Assembly (NCBI RefSeq): GCF_042138895.1 | Contig: NZ_JBHIKW010000014.1 | Span: 56,279 to 120,278, forward strand | Length of the DNA stretch: 64,000 bases | Source: Cedecea selenatireducens | GTDB taxonomy: Bacteria; Pseudomonadota; Gammaproteobacteria; Enterobacterales; Enterobacteriaceae | Direction: 5' to 3' | Shown: positions 16,817-25,976 of the stretch, one piece after another | How the letters are laid out: every line of letters begins with the position of its first letter | Numbering within the stretch: the first letter of the stretch is position 1 | Translations under genes and position numbers: made by a program | Notes under the pieces: generated by a model | Told to the model about the DNA's origin: nothing | What the model saw: the letters and a program-made list of their open reading frames with translations, nothing else | The model's database searches: none

Positions 16817-17416
16817 TTATTCGCCGCTGTTTAACGTCTCGGATAGCGTTAGCTTAATCGGTTCAACGGCGAAAGTTAGCCCTTTTTCGCCGTTATCTGC
16901 CACCACATAGCGAATGGCACCGTCGTTCTGGGCGAAATAGCGTTTATTTTTTCCATCGCTGAGTAATTTGGTCAGCTTCTGCTGGCTTTGCGCTTTTGAA
17001 AGCGTTGGCGTGAAGCTGCGGATAATCGCGGCCATATACTCCAGCGCCTTGCCGCGGGCGGCTTTTTGCTCCGGTCCTTGAATGGGCAGCCAGGTTATCT
17101 GCATCGACTTAATTTTTAAGGTACCGAGTTCCAGCGCCGTAGAAGCGTAAAGATTTTCGTTGATCTTGGTGGCGGCGCGGGTCAGGTTAGCTTTGTCGCG
17201 GCTTTTCTCCACTGCGCGGAATTCATTCAGAGGCAGCGACGGATTATCGATATCAAACCTTCCGCGAAACTGGGTAATGGTCAGATCGAAAGTCGGTGCA
17301 CCTGGCAGCAGGTAAGGGGCGGCAGGAAGCTGAGAAGCTGTATCTGACGTAGGATCTGCCCGACTCACCGCCAGAGGCAGCGCCAGCAGCACAAGGGCAG
17401 GCAGCAGGTATTTCAT
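16817..17416 (-). CDS. yiiQ: DUF1454 family protein YiiQ
   Basis: Exported protein of unknown function, DUF1454 family, 199 residues from the preferred start at 17416 (MKYLLPALVLLALPL). An ATG two codons upstream (17422) is equally in frame. Residues 1-20 form a signal peptide, so a periplasmic location is expected. The gene order tpiA-yiiQ-yiiR matches E. coli. No catalytic motif is recognised. Confidence 0.88.
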   Translation of the reverse strand: MKYLLPALVLLALPLAVSRADPTSDTASQLPAAPYLLPGAPTFDLTITQFRGRFDIDNPSLPLNEFRAVEKSRDKANLTRAATKINENLYASTALELGTLKIKSMQITWLPIQGPEQKAARGKALEYMAAIIRSFTPTLSKAQSQQKLTKLLSDGKNKRYFAQNDGAIRYVVADNGEKGLTFAVEPIKLTLSETLNSGE

Positions 17417-17533
17417 CGACACACTTCTCCTGATTTGTTCATCATCCCGATTAAATCGGCAATCCGTTGGCTTGTCAAAACGGGCGGTGACCAGGGTACA
17501 CTACGCCGCGAGAAAATAATAAGGACCTTACCC

Positions 17534-17953
17534 ATGACCATACAGCAATGGTTGTTCTCTTTTAAAGGGCGTATTGGACGCCGTGACTTTTGGATCTGGA
17601 TCGGCGCGTGGATAGTCGGGCTGATTATTCTGTTTACCCTGGCCGGGGCAGAAATCCTGCCTTACTCCACGGCGGGCTTCTTCCTCACCGGCTCGTTGAT
17701 TCCCACCGCCGCAGTGATTGTGAAGCGCCTGCACGACAGGGATAAAAAAGGCTGGTGGGCGTTGCTGTTCATTCCGGCATGGCTGCTGGTGGCGGGGAAC
17801 TGGGAAACTTTTGGCACGCTGTGGCAGTGGGGATTAGGGCGTTTTATCCCGACGCTTATCTTCGTCATGGTGTTGATGGACCTGGGTGCGTTTGTTGGCA
17901 CCCAGGGAGAAAACCGCTTCGGGAAAGAGACCAGCGAAGTTAAATTTCGCTAA
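17534..17953 (+). CDS. yiiR: DUF805 family inner-membrane protein YiiR
   Basis: A 139-residue membrane protein with three to four hydrophobic segments and the DUF805 signature at the N terminus (FSFKGRIGRRDFWIW) and centre (KRLHDRDKKGWW). The function is unknown. The start at 17534 places the signature at the N terminus as in relatives; the longer in-frame start at 17435 is unlikely. It is divergent from yiiQ. Confidence 0.88.
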   Translation: MTIQQWLFSFKGRIGRRDFWIWIGAWIVGLIILFTLAGAEILPYSTAGFFLTGSLIPTAAVIVKRLHDRDKKGWWALLFIPAWLLVAGNWETFGTLWQWGLGRFIPTLIFVMVLMDLGAFVGTQGENRFGKETSEVKFR

Positions 17954-17954
17954 C

Positions 17955-18701
17955 TTACCAGTAATGTTCGGCGGTCATATGGCCAGGTCTGCGGCGCAGA
18001 TGTTTGGCCATCTGCCGGGTATCTTTCAGCAATTGCTGGGTATCACGCACCATTTGCGGGTTCCCGCATAGCATCACATGGCTGGTTTCAATATCCATCG
18101 CTAAGCCTACAGCCGCCTCAAGCTCGCCGCTTTCAATTAACGCCGGAACGCGCCCGGTGAGCGAACCTGGAACGGTTTCACGACTGACCACGGTTTGAAT
18201 ACGCAGTTTCCCCTGATAGCGCTCCTGTAACTCAAGCATGAGCGGGAGATAGCTTAAGTCGCTGGCGTAGCGCACCGCGTGAAGCAGAACGATATTGTCA
18301 AAGCGCTCAAGATCTTTGCCTTCCTGCAGGATAGACAGATAAGGCCCCAGCGCGGTGCCGGTCGCCAGCATCCAGAGCGTCTTGCATTCGGGGATTTCTT
18401 CCAGCACGAAGAACCCGGCCGCCTCGCTGACCAGCTGCACTTCATCACCAGGCTGAAGGGCATGCAGGCGAGGGCTGAGTTTGCCTTCGGGAACGGTAAC
18501 CAGATAGAACTCAAGATCGGGGTTACTCGGGGCGTTAACGTAGGAGTAGGCGCGCTGAACGCGTTCGCCGTCTATCTCAAGCCCAAGCTTGGTAAATTGC
18601 CCGGCGGTAAACGCATTTACCGGCGCGTGAACCGTCAGGCTGAAGAGAGAATCGGTCCAGTTTTGAACCCTGGTGACTTTACCTGTAACCCACTCCGCCA
18701 T
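17955..18701 (-). CDS. fpr: Ferredoxin/flavodoxin-NADP+ reductase
   Basis: Cytoplasmic FAD enzyme that transfers electrons between NADPH and flavodoxin or ferredoxin, supporting radical-SAM and MetH reactivation and oxidative stress defence. The 248 residues carry the FAD-binding RAYSYVN, the NADP-binding GTALGPYLS and the C-terminal MTAEHYW ending with an aromatic residue stacked on the flavin. E. coli has yiiS and uspD between yiiR and fpr; both are absent here and fpr abuts yiiR convergently. Confidence 0.95.
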   Translation of the reverse strand: MAEWVTGKVTRVQNWTDSLFSLTVHAPVNAFTAGQFTKLGLEIDGERVQRAYSYVNAPSNPDLEFYLVTVPEGKLSPRLHALQPGDEVQLVSEAAGFFVLEEIPECKTLWMLATGTALGPYLSILQEGKDLERFDNIVLLHAVRYASDLSYLPLMLELQERYQGKLRIQTVVSRETVPGSLTGRVPALIESGELEAAVGLAMDIETSHVMLCGNPQMVRDTQQLLKDTRQMAKHLRRRPGHMTAEHYW

Positions 18702-18800
18702 GTTGCACTCCCGTCGTTACTTTTTTTCTATCTTCTCCAGAATGTGGCGGCATTTCCAGCCCAAACGAGCCGGAAAGCTCTAACCAACAAACGAGAAACG

Positions 18801-19811
18801 TTACAGAATATGCTTCTGCACTTCGGTATCTTTACGATCCAGATAGTGAATGGACTGGATGCGGCGAATGGTCCGGGATTTGCCGCGAATCAGCAGCGTT
18901 TCCGTGGTGGCCATGTTGCCCTTACGGGTGATGCCTTCCAGCAAATCGCCTTTGGTGATGCCTGTGGCGGAGAAAATAACGTTGTCGTTACGCGCCATTT
19001 CATCAAGCTTTAACACCAGCCCGGCCTCGATGCCCATTGCTTTGCAGCGCGCCAGTTCCTGCTCGCCAATGCGACGATTCTCTTCGCTGTCGCCTTTTAC
19101 GTGGTGACGAGCCAGCAGCCGACCCTGCATATCGCCGTCCAGCGCGCGAATAACTGCCGCAGAAACTACGCCTTCCGGAGCGCCGCCGATCCCATAGAGG
19201 ACGTCAACTTCGCTGTCCGGCATGCAGGTCAGGATCGAGGCGGCAACATCGCCGTCAGGAATGGCGAACACGCGCACGCCAAGCTGCTGCATCTCTTTAA
19301 TCGTTTCGTCGTGGCGTGGTTTTGCCAGGATGGTTACCGTCAGCTCACCAAGTGGCTTTTCCAGCGCAGACGCGATGTTGCGGAGATTATCTTCAAGGCC
19401 GAGATTAAGGTCGATTGCGCCTTTGGCTCCCGGCCCAACGATCAGTTTCTCCATATACATATCGGGTGCATTCAGAAACGTGCCTTTATCGCCCACTGCG
19501 AGAACCGCCAGGGCGTTAGCCTGACCCATCGCCGTCATACGCGTGCCTTCAATCGGATCAACGGCAATATCTACCGCATCGCCTTTGCCGGTACCGACCT
19601 TTTCGCCAATGTAGAGCATCGGCGCTTCGTCGATTTCGCCCTCGCCGATGACGATTTCACCGTCGATGTTGATTTGGTTAAGGACGATACGCATGGCGTT
19701 TACGGCCGCGCCATCGGCCACATTCTTATCCCCACGGCCAAGCCATTTGTAGCCAGCAAGCGCGGCGGCTTCGGTCACGCGGGAAAATTCGATGGCAAGT
19801 TCTCGTTTCAT
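18801..19811 (-). CDS. glpX: Fructose-1,6-bisphosphatase class II
   Basis: Metal-dependent phosphatase that hydrolyses fructose 1,6-bisphosphate to fructose 6-phosphate, useful for gluconeogenic growth on glycerol. From 19811 it has 336 residues, exactly the E. coli length, starting MKRELAIEFSRVTEAAAL. Visible motifs are GEGEIDEAPM and DPIEGTRMTAMGQ (metal and phosphate binding) and GIGGAPEGVVSA. An upstream ATG at 19829 would add six residues with no homology. Last gene of the glpFKX operon, 106 bases after glpK. Confidence 0.96.
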   Translation of the reverse strand: MKRELAIEFSRVTEAAALAGYKWLGRGDKNVADGAAVNAMRIVLNQINIDGEIVIGEGEIDEAPMLYIGEKVGTGKGDAVDIAVDPIEGTRMTAMGQANALAVLAVGDKGTFLNAPDMYMEKLIVGPGAKGAIDLNLGLEDNLRNIASALEKPLGELTVTILAKPRHDETIKEMQQLGVRVFAIPDGDVAASILTCMPDSEVDVLYGIGGAPEGVVSAAVIRALDGDMQGRLLARHHVKGDSEENRRIGEQELARCKAMGIEAGLVLKLDEMARNDNVIFSATGITKGDLLEGITRKGNMATTETLLIRGKSRTIRRIQSIHYLDRKDTEVQKHIL

Positions 19812-19888
19812 AGCAGACTCATTTAGCAAACAGAATTGCCGGGGAGTTTAGCACAGGCGGGGAAGAGGGCGGGCAAGGCAGAAGCTGA

Positions 19889-19910
19889 AAGGCCCCTTTT
19901 CAGGGGCCTT
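19889..19910 (-). other. Intra-operon hairpin between glpK and glpX
   Basis: A perfect 8-bp stem, AAGGCCCC/GGGGCCTT with a 6-base loop, lies directly after the glpK stop. On the minus strand only TTTC follows, so it is at best a partial terminator. It probably reduces glpX expression relative to glpFK or protects the glpFK 3' end (inference). Confidence 0.6.
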
Positions 19911-19917
19911 ATGGAGA

Positions 19918-21432
19918 TTACTTCTCTTCGTGATCTTCCCAGGCAAGGGCGCGTTTAACCGCCTTTTGCCAGCCGGCGTAGCGGTAATTACGCTCGGTAG
20001 TTTCGATACCCGGACGGAACTCTTTCTCGATAACGGATTTCTCCTGCAGTTCGTCCAGGTTCTGCCAGAAGCCCACGGCCAGACCTGCCAGGTAAGCCGC
20101 ACCCAGAGCGGTAACTTCACGAACTTCAGGGCGTTCAACGCGGGTGCCCAGAATATCGGACTGGAACTGCATCAGGAAGTTGTTGGCAACCGCACCACCG
20201 TCCACGCGCAATGCATGCAGGCGAATACCGGAGTCAGCCTGCATTGCTTCCAGCACGTCACGAGTCTGGTAGGCGATGGATTCCAGCGTAGCGCGAATAA
20301 TATGGTTCGAGTTCACGCCGCGAGTCAGGCCGAAGATAGCCCCACGTGCATACGGGTCCCAGTAAGGCGCGCCCAGGCCGGTAAACGCAGGCACAACGTA
20401 TACGCCGTTGGTATCCTTCACCTTGTTGGCAAAGTACTCGGAGTCGAACGCATCGCCAATCATCTTCATTTCGTCACGCAGCCACTGAATGGATGCGCCA
20501 GCCATAAACACCGCGCCTTCCAGCGCGTAGTTAACTTCGCCTTTCGGGCCGCAGGCGATGGTAGTCAGCAGGCCGTTGGTTGATGCAACTGCCTTTTCGC
20601 CGGTATTCATCAGCATAAAGCAGCCGGTGCCGTAGGTATTCTTCGCCATGCCTTCTTTTACGCACAGCTGGCCAAACAGCGCGGCCTGCTGGTCGCCGGC
20701 GATACCTGCGATAGGAATACGCGTGCCGCCTTTACCGCCGATGTTGGTCTGGCCATAAACTTCGGAAGATTTGCGAACTTCCGGCAGCATCGCCCGAGGG
20801 ATATCCAGCGCTTCCAGCATACGGTCGTCCCAGTCCAGCTCGTGGATGTTGAACAGCATGGTACGGGAGGCGTTGGTGTAGTCGGTAACGTGCACACGTC
20901 CCTGGGTCATCTTCCAGATAATCCAGGTATCCACGGTACCGAACAGCAGTTCGCCGCGGCGAGCACGCTCGCGTGAGCCCTCAACGTGGTCGAGGATCCA
21001 TTTTACTTTGGTACCGGAGAAGTACGGGTCAACCACCAGGCCGGTGTTGTGACGCACGTATTCTTCCATGCCGTTGCGCTTCAGCTCTTCGCAGATATCA
21101 GCGGTACGGCGGCACTGCCAGACGATCGCATTGTAAATTGGCTTACCGGTTTCGCGCTCCCACACCACGGTGGTTTCACGCTGGTTGGTGATGCCGATGG
21201 CCGCGATTTCGTCGGAATTGATGTCCGCTTTTGCCAGCACTTCTACCAGCGTGGAGCTTTGGGTGGCCCAGATTTCCATCGGATCGTGCTCTACCCAGCC
21301 TGGCTTAGGATAGATTTGCTCGAATTCACGCTGCGCGACGCTGATGATGTTGGCGTCATGATCCAGGACAACGGCACGCGAGCTGGTTGTTCCCTGGTCG
21401 AGAGCGACGATGTATTTTTTTTCTGTAGTCAT
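19918..21432 (-). CDS. glpK: Glycerol kinase
   Basis: Phosphorylates glycerol to sn-glycerol 3-phosphate and traps it in the cell; in enterobacteria it is inhibited by fructose 1,6-bisphosphate and unphosphorylated EIIA-Glc. FGGY kinase fold with the N-terminal ATPase motif DQGTTSSRA, the glycerol-binding NQRETTVVW, AGDQQAALFGQ with the catalytic Asp, and GTGCFMLMNTG. The ATG at 21432 is chosen because AGGA lies 7 bases upstream; the ATG at 21438 is too close to it. This gives 504 residues (E. coli 502). Confidence 0.97.
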   Translation of the reverse strand: MTTEKKYIVALDQGTTSSRAVVLDHDANIISVAQREFEQIYPKPGWVEHDPMEIWATQSSTLVEVLAKADINSDEIAAIGITNQRETTVVWERETGKPIYNAIVWQCRRTADICEELKRNGMEEYVRHNTGLVVDPYFSGTKVKWILDHVEGSRERARRGELLFGTVDTWIIWKMTQGRVHVTDYTNASRTMLFNIHELDWDDRMLEALDIPRAMLPEVRKSSEVYGQTNIGGKGGTRIPIAGIAGDQQAALFGQLCVKEGMAKNTYGTGCFMLMNTGEKAVASTNGLLTTIACGPKGEVNYALEGAVFMAGASIQWLRDEMKMIGDAFDSEYFANKVKDTNGVYVVPAFTGLGAPYWDPYARGAIFGLTRGVNSNHIIRATLESIAYQTRDVLEAMQADSGIRLHALRVDGGAVANNFLMQFQSDILGTRVERPEVREVTALGAAYLAGLAVGFWQNLDELQEKSVIEKEFRPGIETTERNYRYAGWQKAVKRALAWEDHEEK

Positions 21433-21453
21433 AATCATGTCCTGAAGTCAGTA

Positions 21454-22308
21454 TTACAGTGCTTTTTGCTGAGAGGTCACCTTGGTGTCCGGCTTGTCTT
21501 CTTCGACAACGCAGACATCGCATGGCAGGTGGCGACCAATCAATTTACGGTAGCCGAATGCGCCGAGGCACGCGCCGACAATAGGCGCAAACAGCGGCAC
21601 CAGGAAGTAAGGCATGTCTTTCCCACCGGTGAAGGCTACGTCGCCCCAGCCTGCCAGCCACGCGAAGGTCTTCGGCCCAAGGTCACGAGCAGGGTTCATC
21701 GCAAACCCGGTCAGCGGGCCCATTGACGCGCCGATAACCGCGATCAGCAAGCCAATCAGCAGCGGAGCCAGTGGGCCACGCGGCACGCCGTTACCGTCAT
21801 CGGTCAGCGCCAGAATCACGCCCATCAGAATGGCGGTAATCACCATTTCTACGGCAAAGGCCTGCACAAAGTTAATGTGTGGATTCGGGTAGGTGGAGAA
21901 GATACCTGCTAAATCCAGGCTTTCTACGCTGCCGCGCACCATATGATGCGTTTGTTCGTAGTCGAGGAACAGATTGTAATATAAGCCATAAACCAACGCG
22001 GCGGCGCTGAACGCGCCAAGGAACTGTGAAATAATAAACGGCACGACTTTGCGGCCGTCAAAACAAGCGAACAGCCAGAGTGCGATCGTCACGGCCGGGT
22101 TAAGATGTGCACCAGAAACCCCTGCGGTCATATAGATAGCCATCGCCACCCCTAAGCCCCAGATGATACTGATTTCCCACTGCCCGAAGGTGGCACCGGC
22201 CACTTTCAATGCAGCAACACATCCCACACCGAAGAAGATCAACAACGCGGTACCCATGAATTCGGCGATGCACTGGCCTTTTAAGGTTGTTGTAGCTGTC
22301 TGACTCAT
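21454..22308 (-). CDS. glpF: Glycerol uptake facilitator
   Basis: Aquaglyceroporin of the inner membrane that lets glycerol diffuse in. The 284 residues from 22308 show six membrane segments and both half-helix NPA motifs (HLNPAVT and MNPARD). The start is preceded by AGGA-like sequence; the in-frame ATG at 22407 would add 33 hydrophilic residues unlike the family. First gene of glpFKX; GlpR operators lie upstream. Confidence 0.96.
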   Translation of the reverse strand: MSQTATTTLKGQCIAEFMGTALLIFFGVGCVAALKVAGATFGQWEISIIWGLGVAMAIYMTAGVSGAHLNPAVTIALWLFACFDGRKVVPFIISQFLGAFSAAALVYGLYYNLFLDYEQTHHMVRGSVESLDLAGIFSTYPNPHINFVQAFAVEMVITAILMGVILALTDDGNGVPRGPLAPLLIGLLIAVIGASMGPLTGFAMNPARDLGPKTFAWLAGWGDVAFTGGKDMPYFLVPLFAPIVGACLGAFGYRKLIGRHLPCDVCVVEEDKPDTKVTSQQKAL

Positions 22309-22389
22309 AGTGGGGTCCTGAAGGCAAAATTGATGATTATTGTTGTAGAGCGTCCTAGCCACCTTTATGCCGTGTAGGCACGGTGTTAA

Positions 22390-22428
22390 TTTATCGTTAA
22401 CGAGCACAAACGAGAAATATCGAACTTT
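22390..22428. promoter_or_regulatory. Tandem GlpR operators upstream of glpF
   Basis: On the minus strand this contains two adjacent degenerate palindromes, one around GTTCGATATTTCTCG and one around GCTCGTTAACGATAA. From memory this resembles the E. coli glpFK control region very closely. GlpR bound here would repress glpFKX until glycerol 3-phosphate accumulates. Confidence 0.65.
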
Positions 22429-22744
22429 AAATGTGCGTGGTGCGTCAAGAAAATGAGCGTTTTCGCGCTAAAAAATGAGCGGCACCGCATGATAAAACGG
22501 GGGAAGTTACGCGTTTTGTTAACGTATTATTTAACAAATTTTGGCCGTGAGGGCGGATGGCTTTCGGCATAGGCTGAAAAACGTCATGTTACGCAAAGAG
22601 CGCGGTAAGCCGCTGGACACGTGCATCCGCGCTCCTTACAATCGAGTTACGCCACGTGTTGCGCATACGTTCATAAAGGCGTCGCCGAAGAATCGGGACG
22701 AGGATAGCCATCCATCAACGCCTTGCCATTCAGGAGAGTTCGAA
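22429..22744. other. Intergenic region between glpF operators and zapB
   Basis: This stretch holds the distal glpF promoter region and the zapB promoter. I see the repeated half-motif AAAATGAGCG at 22451 and AAAAATGAGCGG near 22469, spaced about 19 bases, which may be additional operator or activator sites, but I cannot assign them. No small gene was recognised. Confidence 0.4.
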
Positions 22745-22984
22745 ATGTCATTTGAAGTGTTTGAGAAACTGGAAGCAAAAGTTCAGCAGGCGGTTGACAC
22801 GATTACGTTGTTACAGATGGAAATCGAAGAGCTGAAAGAGAAAAATAACGGTCTGGCTCAGGAAGTGCAGCAGGCGCAGAGCAATCACGAAGAGCTGGTG
22901 CGTGAAAACAGCAGCCTGAAAGAACAACAGCACGTCTGGCAGGAGCGTTTGCATGCGCTGCTGGGCAAAATGGAAGAAGTGTAA
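22745..22984 (+). CDS. zapB: Cell division protein ZapB
   Basis: A short all-coiled-coil cytoplasmic protein (79 residues) that links the Z-ring, through ZapA, to MatP and the chromosome terminus. Heptad pattern throughout (FEKLEAKVQQAVDTITLLQMEIEELK split by no proline), ending LLGKMEEV as in E. coli. The start at 22745 follows AGGAGAG; the long open frame upstream lacks homology. Confidence 0.93.
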   Translation: MSFEVFEKLEAKVQQAVDTITLLQMEIEELKEKNNGLAQEVQQAQSNHEELVRENSSLKEQQHVWQERLHALLGKMEEV

Positions 22985-23005
22985 TTCCCGCTTCCGACAA
23001 ATAAG

Positions 23006-23030
23006 AACGGGCGCCTCAGGCGCCCGTTTT
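23006..23030. terminator. Bidirectional terminator between zapB and rraA
   Basis: AACGGGCGCC pairs perfectly with GGCGCCCGTT around a 3-base loop, followed by T on the plus strand. It lies between convergent genes. Confidence 0.85.
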
Positions 23031-23047
23031 GCTATGTATCAGCTGGA

Positions 23048-23533
23048 TTACTCAATATCCAGCGGATCTTCGGAGAGGATGATTCCGGTGTTGTCGGCAT
23101 ACAGATGGTCGCCGGAGAAGAAGGTGACGCCACCGAAGTTGACGCGCACATCGCTTTCGCCGATGCCTTCACCCGCAGAGCCTGCCGGAATTGCCGCAAT
23201 GGCCTGAATGCCAATGTCCAGCTCTTCCAGATCGTCCACCTGGCGTACCGCGCCGTAAACCACAATGCCTTCCCACTCGTTTTGCAGCGCAAGACGAGCC
23301 AGTTCCGCATCAATCAGTGCACGACGTACCGAACCGCCGCCGTCGACCAACAACACGCGTCCACGGCCATTCTCTTCGAGCAGATCGTACAGCAACCCGT
23401 TGTCCTCGAAACATTTCACCGTGATGATTTGCCCACCAAATGACGAGCGGCCACCAAAGTTGGAGAACAACGGCTCGACGACGTTGACCTCTTCCTGGTA
23501 GATGTCACAAAGCTCAGAAGTATCGTATTTCAT
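23048..23533 (-). CDS. rraA: Ribonuclease E activity regulator RraA
   Basis: Trimeric cytoplasmic protein that binds RNase E and inhibits RNA decay. The 161 residues from 23533 equal the E. coli protein in length and keep FSNFGGRSSFGGQIITVK, VDGGGSVRRALID and YGAVRQVDDL. The upstream ATG at 23548 would add five residues and lacks family support. It lies 95 bases after menA and may be cotranscribed with it. Confidence 0.96.
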   Translation of the reverse strand: MKYDTSELCDIYQEEVNVVEPLFSNFGGRSSFGGQIITVKCFEDNGLLYDLLEENGRGRVLLVDGGGSVRRALIDAELARLALQNEWEGIVVYGAVRQVDDLEELDIGIQAIAAIPAGSAGEGIGESDVRVNFGGVTFFSGDHLYADNTGIILSEDPLDIE

Positions 23534-23628
23534 AGGATTAAGGTTCATTTGCTGCAGGAGTTGTCAGTATATCGCGTTCTGTTAACTGTTGGCAAAATCA
23601 TCAATTGTTAATTGATATTTGTCAGTCA

Positions 23629-24555
23629 TCAGAAAACGGTACTGAGCACGACGCCCACGGCAAACAGCAGATTCGTTAGCAACGCTGCTTTTACGGTGCG
23701 TTCCAGCATTGGGCGCATCGCAACAGGAGACTGCTCGCGTACCACATAGGCTGCTTGTTTGAGTAAAAGCGGCGCGGCCAGAACAAACAGCCATCCCCAC
23801 AGACTCTTGAGCCAGATAAGGTTAAACAGGGCGAGGCAGACCAAAGAACCGATGAGCAGGCCGGCATGATAGCGGCGGGCAATGACCGGGCCGAGGCGCA
23901 CGGCGAGCGTACTTTTACCGTTTTCACGGTCGCTGTCGATATCACGTAGGTTATTGATATTTAGCACGGCCGTTGCGAGCAGGCCGCAGGCGGTGGCGGG
24001 CAGAATGACCAGCGGCGCCAGTGAATGAGCCTGCAGATACCAGGTCCCCGCGACGCTAATCCAGCCGAAGAACACCAGCACTGAAATATCCCCCAGCCCC
24101 ATATACCCGTAAGGGCGGGTGCCGACGGTGTAGGTAATGGCGGCGACGATAGACAGTACGCCGAGCAGCAAGAAACCCATAAAGTCCGCAAAGGTGTGAC
24201 AGGCGAGGGCGACCAGCGACAGGCCCGAGAGGCAAATCAGCACGACCGTGATGACCAGCGCACGTTTCATCTGTGCCTGAGTAATCATCCCTTTTTGCAT
24301 CCCACGCAGCGGCCCGATGCGATCTTCTTTGTCGCTGCCTTTAACCGCATCGCCGTAGTCATTGGCGAGATTTGACAAGATTTGCAGCAGCCCGGCGGTC
24401 AGCAGCGCCAGCAGCGCCACGGCAGGGTCAAATACGCCTTGCCAGTAGGCCAGGGCCGAGCCGCAGACGATGGAAGCAAACGCCAGAGGCAGCGTGCGTG
24501 GGCGAAGACTTTCCAGCCAGGCCTGGGTGACACTTGTAGGTTGCGAATCGCTCAT
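23629..24555 (-). CDS. menA: 1,4-dihydroxy-2-naphthoate polyprenyltransferase
   Basis: Integral membrane UbiA-family enzyme that attaches the octaprenyl chain to 1,4-dihydroxy-2-naphthoate, giving demethylmenaquinone. The 308 residues have about eight to nine membrane segments and both aspartate-rich motifs for prenyl diphosphate binding: NDYGDAVKGSDKEDR and NLRDIDSDRENGK. Length equals E. coli MenA. Confidence 0.96.
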   Translation of the reverse strand: MSDSQPTSVTQAWLESLRPRTLPLAFASIVCGSALAYWQGVFDPAVALLALLTAGLLQILSNLANDYGDAVKGSDKEDRIGPLRGMQKGMITQAQMKRALVITVVLICLSGLSLVALACHTFADFMGFLLLGVLSIVAAITYTVGTRPYGYMGLGDISVLVFFGWISVAGTWYLQAHSLAPLVILPATACGLLATAVLNINNLRDIDSDRENGKSTLAVRLGPVIARRYHAGLLIGSLVCLALFNLIWLKSLWGWLFVLAAPLLLKQAAYVVREQSPVAMRPMLERTVKAALLTNLLFAVGVVLSTVF

Positions 24556-24577
24556 TATTTGGTTGCCAACTTAGATA

Positions 24578-24605
24578 AAAAAATGGAGGGCATAAGCCCT
24601 CCACT
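24578..24605 (-). terminator. hslVU terminator
   Basis: TGGAGGGC pairs with GCCCTCCA around the loop ATAA; on the minus strand seven T follow. It ends the hslVU transcript upstream of menA. Confidence 0.88.
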
Positions 24606-24632
24606 TCAAATGAAGAAAATGCGTTAGCCGGA

Positions 24633-25967
24633 TTATAGGATAAAACGGCTCAGGTCTTCATCTGCAACCAACTCATCCAGATGTTTGCCCACGTATTCGG
24701 CGTCGATCAGGATGGACTGACCATCTAGCTCGCTGGCGTCATAGGAGATATCTTCCATCAGACGTTCAAGCACGGTGTGCAGACGACGAGCACCGATGTT
24801 TTCGGTTGATTCGTTCACCTGCCAGGCCGCCTGAGCAATACGACGGATACCGTCCTCGGTAAAGTCGATGTTCACGCCTTCGGTCGCCATCAGCGCTTTG
24901 TACTGCACGGTCACTGAGGCGTTCGGCTCGGTCAGGATGCGCTCAAAATCGTCAACAGTCAGAGCCTGCAGCTCAACGCGAATCGGCAGACGGCCCTGCA
25001 GCTCAGGAATAAGATCTGACGGGCTGGCAACCTGGAACGCGCCGGAAGCGATAAACAGAATGTGGTCCGTTTTCACCATCCCGTGCTTGGTAGACACGGT
25101 ACACCCTTCTACCAGAGGCAACAGGTCGCGCTGTACGCCTTCGCGGGAAACGTCCGGGCCGGAACTGTTGCCGCCGCGCTTACAAATTTTGTCGATTTCA
25201 TCGATAAACACGATGCCGTGCTGCTCAACCGCGTCGATGGCGTCCTGCTTCAGCTCTTCCGGGTTCACCAGTTTTGCCGCTTCTTCTTCCACCAGCAGCT
25301 TCATCGCATCTTTGATTTTCAGCTTGCGCGGTTTCTGCTTCTGGCCGCCCAGGTTCTGGAACATGGACTGCAGCTGGCTGGTCATCTCTTCCATGCCCGG
25401 AGGTGCCATGATTTCTACACCCATAGGTGCAGCGGCGAGATCGATTTCAATCTCTTTGTCATCCAACTGGCCTTCACGCAGTTTCTTGCGGAACGACTGG
25501 CGAGCCGCAGAAGGTTCCTGCTGAGCTTCAGACTGGCCCCAGTTATTCTTCGCCGGTGGGATCAGCACGTCGAGAATGCGCTCTTCGGCCATCTCTTCGG
25601 CGCGATAACGGTTTTTCTCAATAGACTGCATGCGAACCATTTTTACTGCAGCATCAGTCAGATCGCGGATGATGGAATCCACTTCTTTACCGACATAGCC
25701 GACTTCGGTGAATTTGGTCGCTTCAACCTTAATGAACGGCGCGTTGGCCAGTTTTGCCAGGCGGCGGGCAATTTCGGTTTTACCCACGCCGGTCGGGCCG
25801 ATCATCAGAATGTTTTTAGGGGTAACTTCATGGCGCAGCTCTTCGTCAAGCTGCATACGGCGCCAGCGGTTACGTAAGGCGATAGCGACGGAGCGCTTAG
25901 CGTTGTCCTGGCCGATAATGTGTTTGTTCAGCTCGCTGACAATTTCGCGTGGGGTCATTTCAGACAT
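24633..25967 (-). CDS. hslU: ATPase subunit HslU (ClpY) of the HslUV protease
   Basis: AAA+ unfoldase that feeds substrates to the HslV peptidase. The 444 residues show Walker A GPTGVGKTE (about 57-65), an I-domain insertion, Walker B VFIDEID, the sensor region and the C-terminal LSRFIL tail that docks into HslV. It follows hslV by 9 bases. Confidence 0.97.
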   Translation of the reverse strand: MSEMTPREIVSELNKHIIGQDNAKRSVAIALRNRWRRMQLDEELRHEVTPKNILMIGPTGVGKTEIARRLAKLANAPFIKVEATKFTEVGYVGKEVDSIIRDLTDAAVKMVRMQSIEKNRYRAEEMAEERILDVLIPPAKNNWGQSEAQQEPSAARQSFRKKLREGQLDDKEIEIDLAAAPMGVEIMAPPGMEEMTSQLQSMFQNLGGQKQKPRKLKIKDAMKLLVEEEAAKLVNPEELKQDAIDAVEQHGIVFIDEIDKICKRGGNSSGPDVSREGVQRDLLPLVEGCTVSTKHGMVKTDHILFIASGAFQVASPSDLIPELQGRLPIRVELQALTVDDFERILTEPNASVTVQYKALMATEGVNIDFTEDGIRRIAQAAWQVNESTENIGARRLHTVLERLMEDISYDASELDGQSILIDAEYVGKHLDELVADEDLSRFIL

Positions 25968-25976
25968 GGGAAATCC

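Noticed and set aside
19101..19826. Open frame of 241 codons antisense to glpX
   Set aside because: Shadow of glpX codon bias; no recognisable family and no start signal.
24868..25877. Two open frames antisense to hslU (218 and 271 codons)
   Set aside because: Both are mirror frames of a highly conserved gene, with no protein features of their own.
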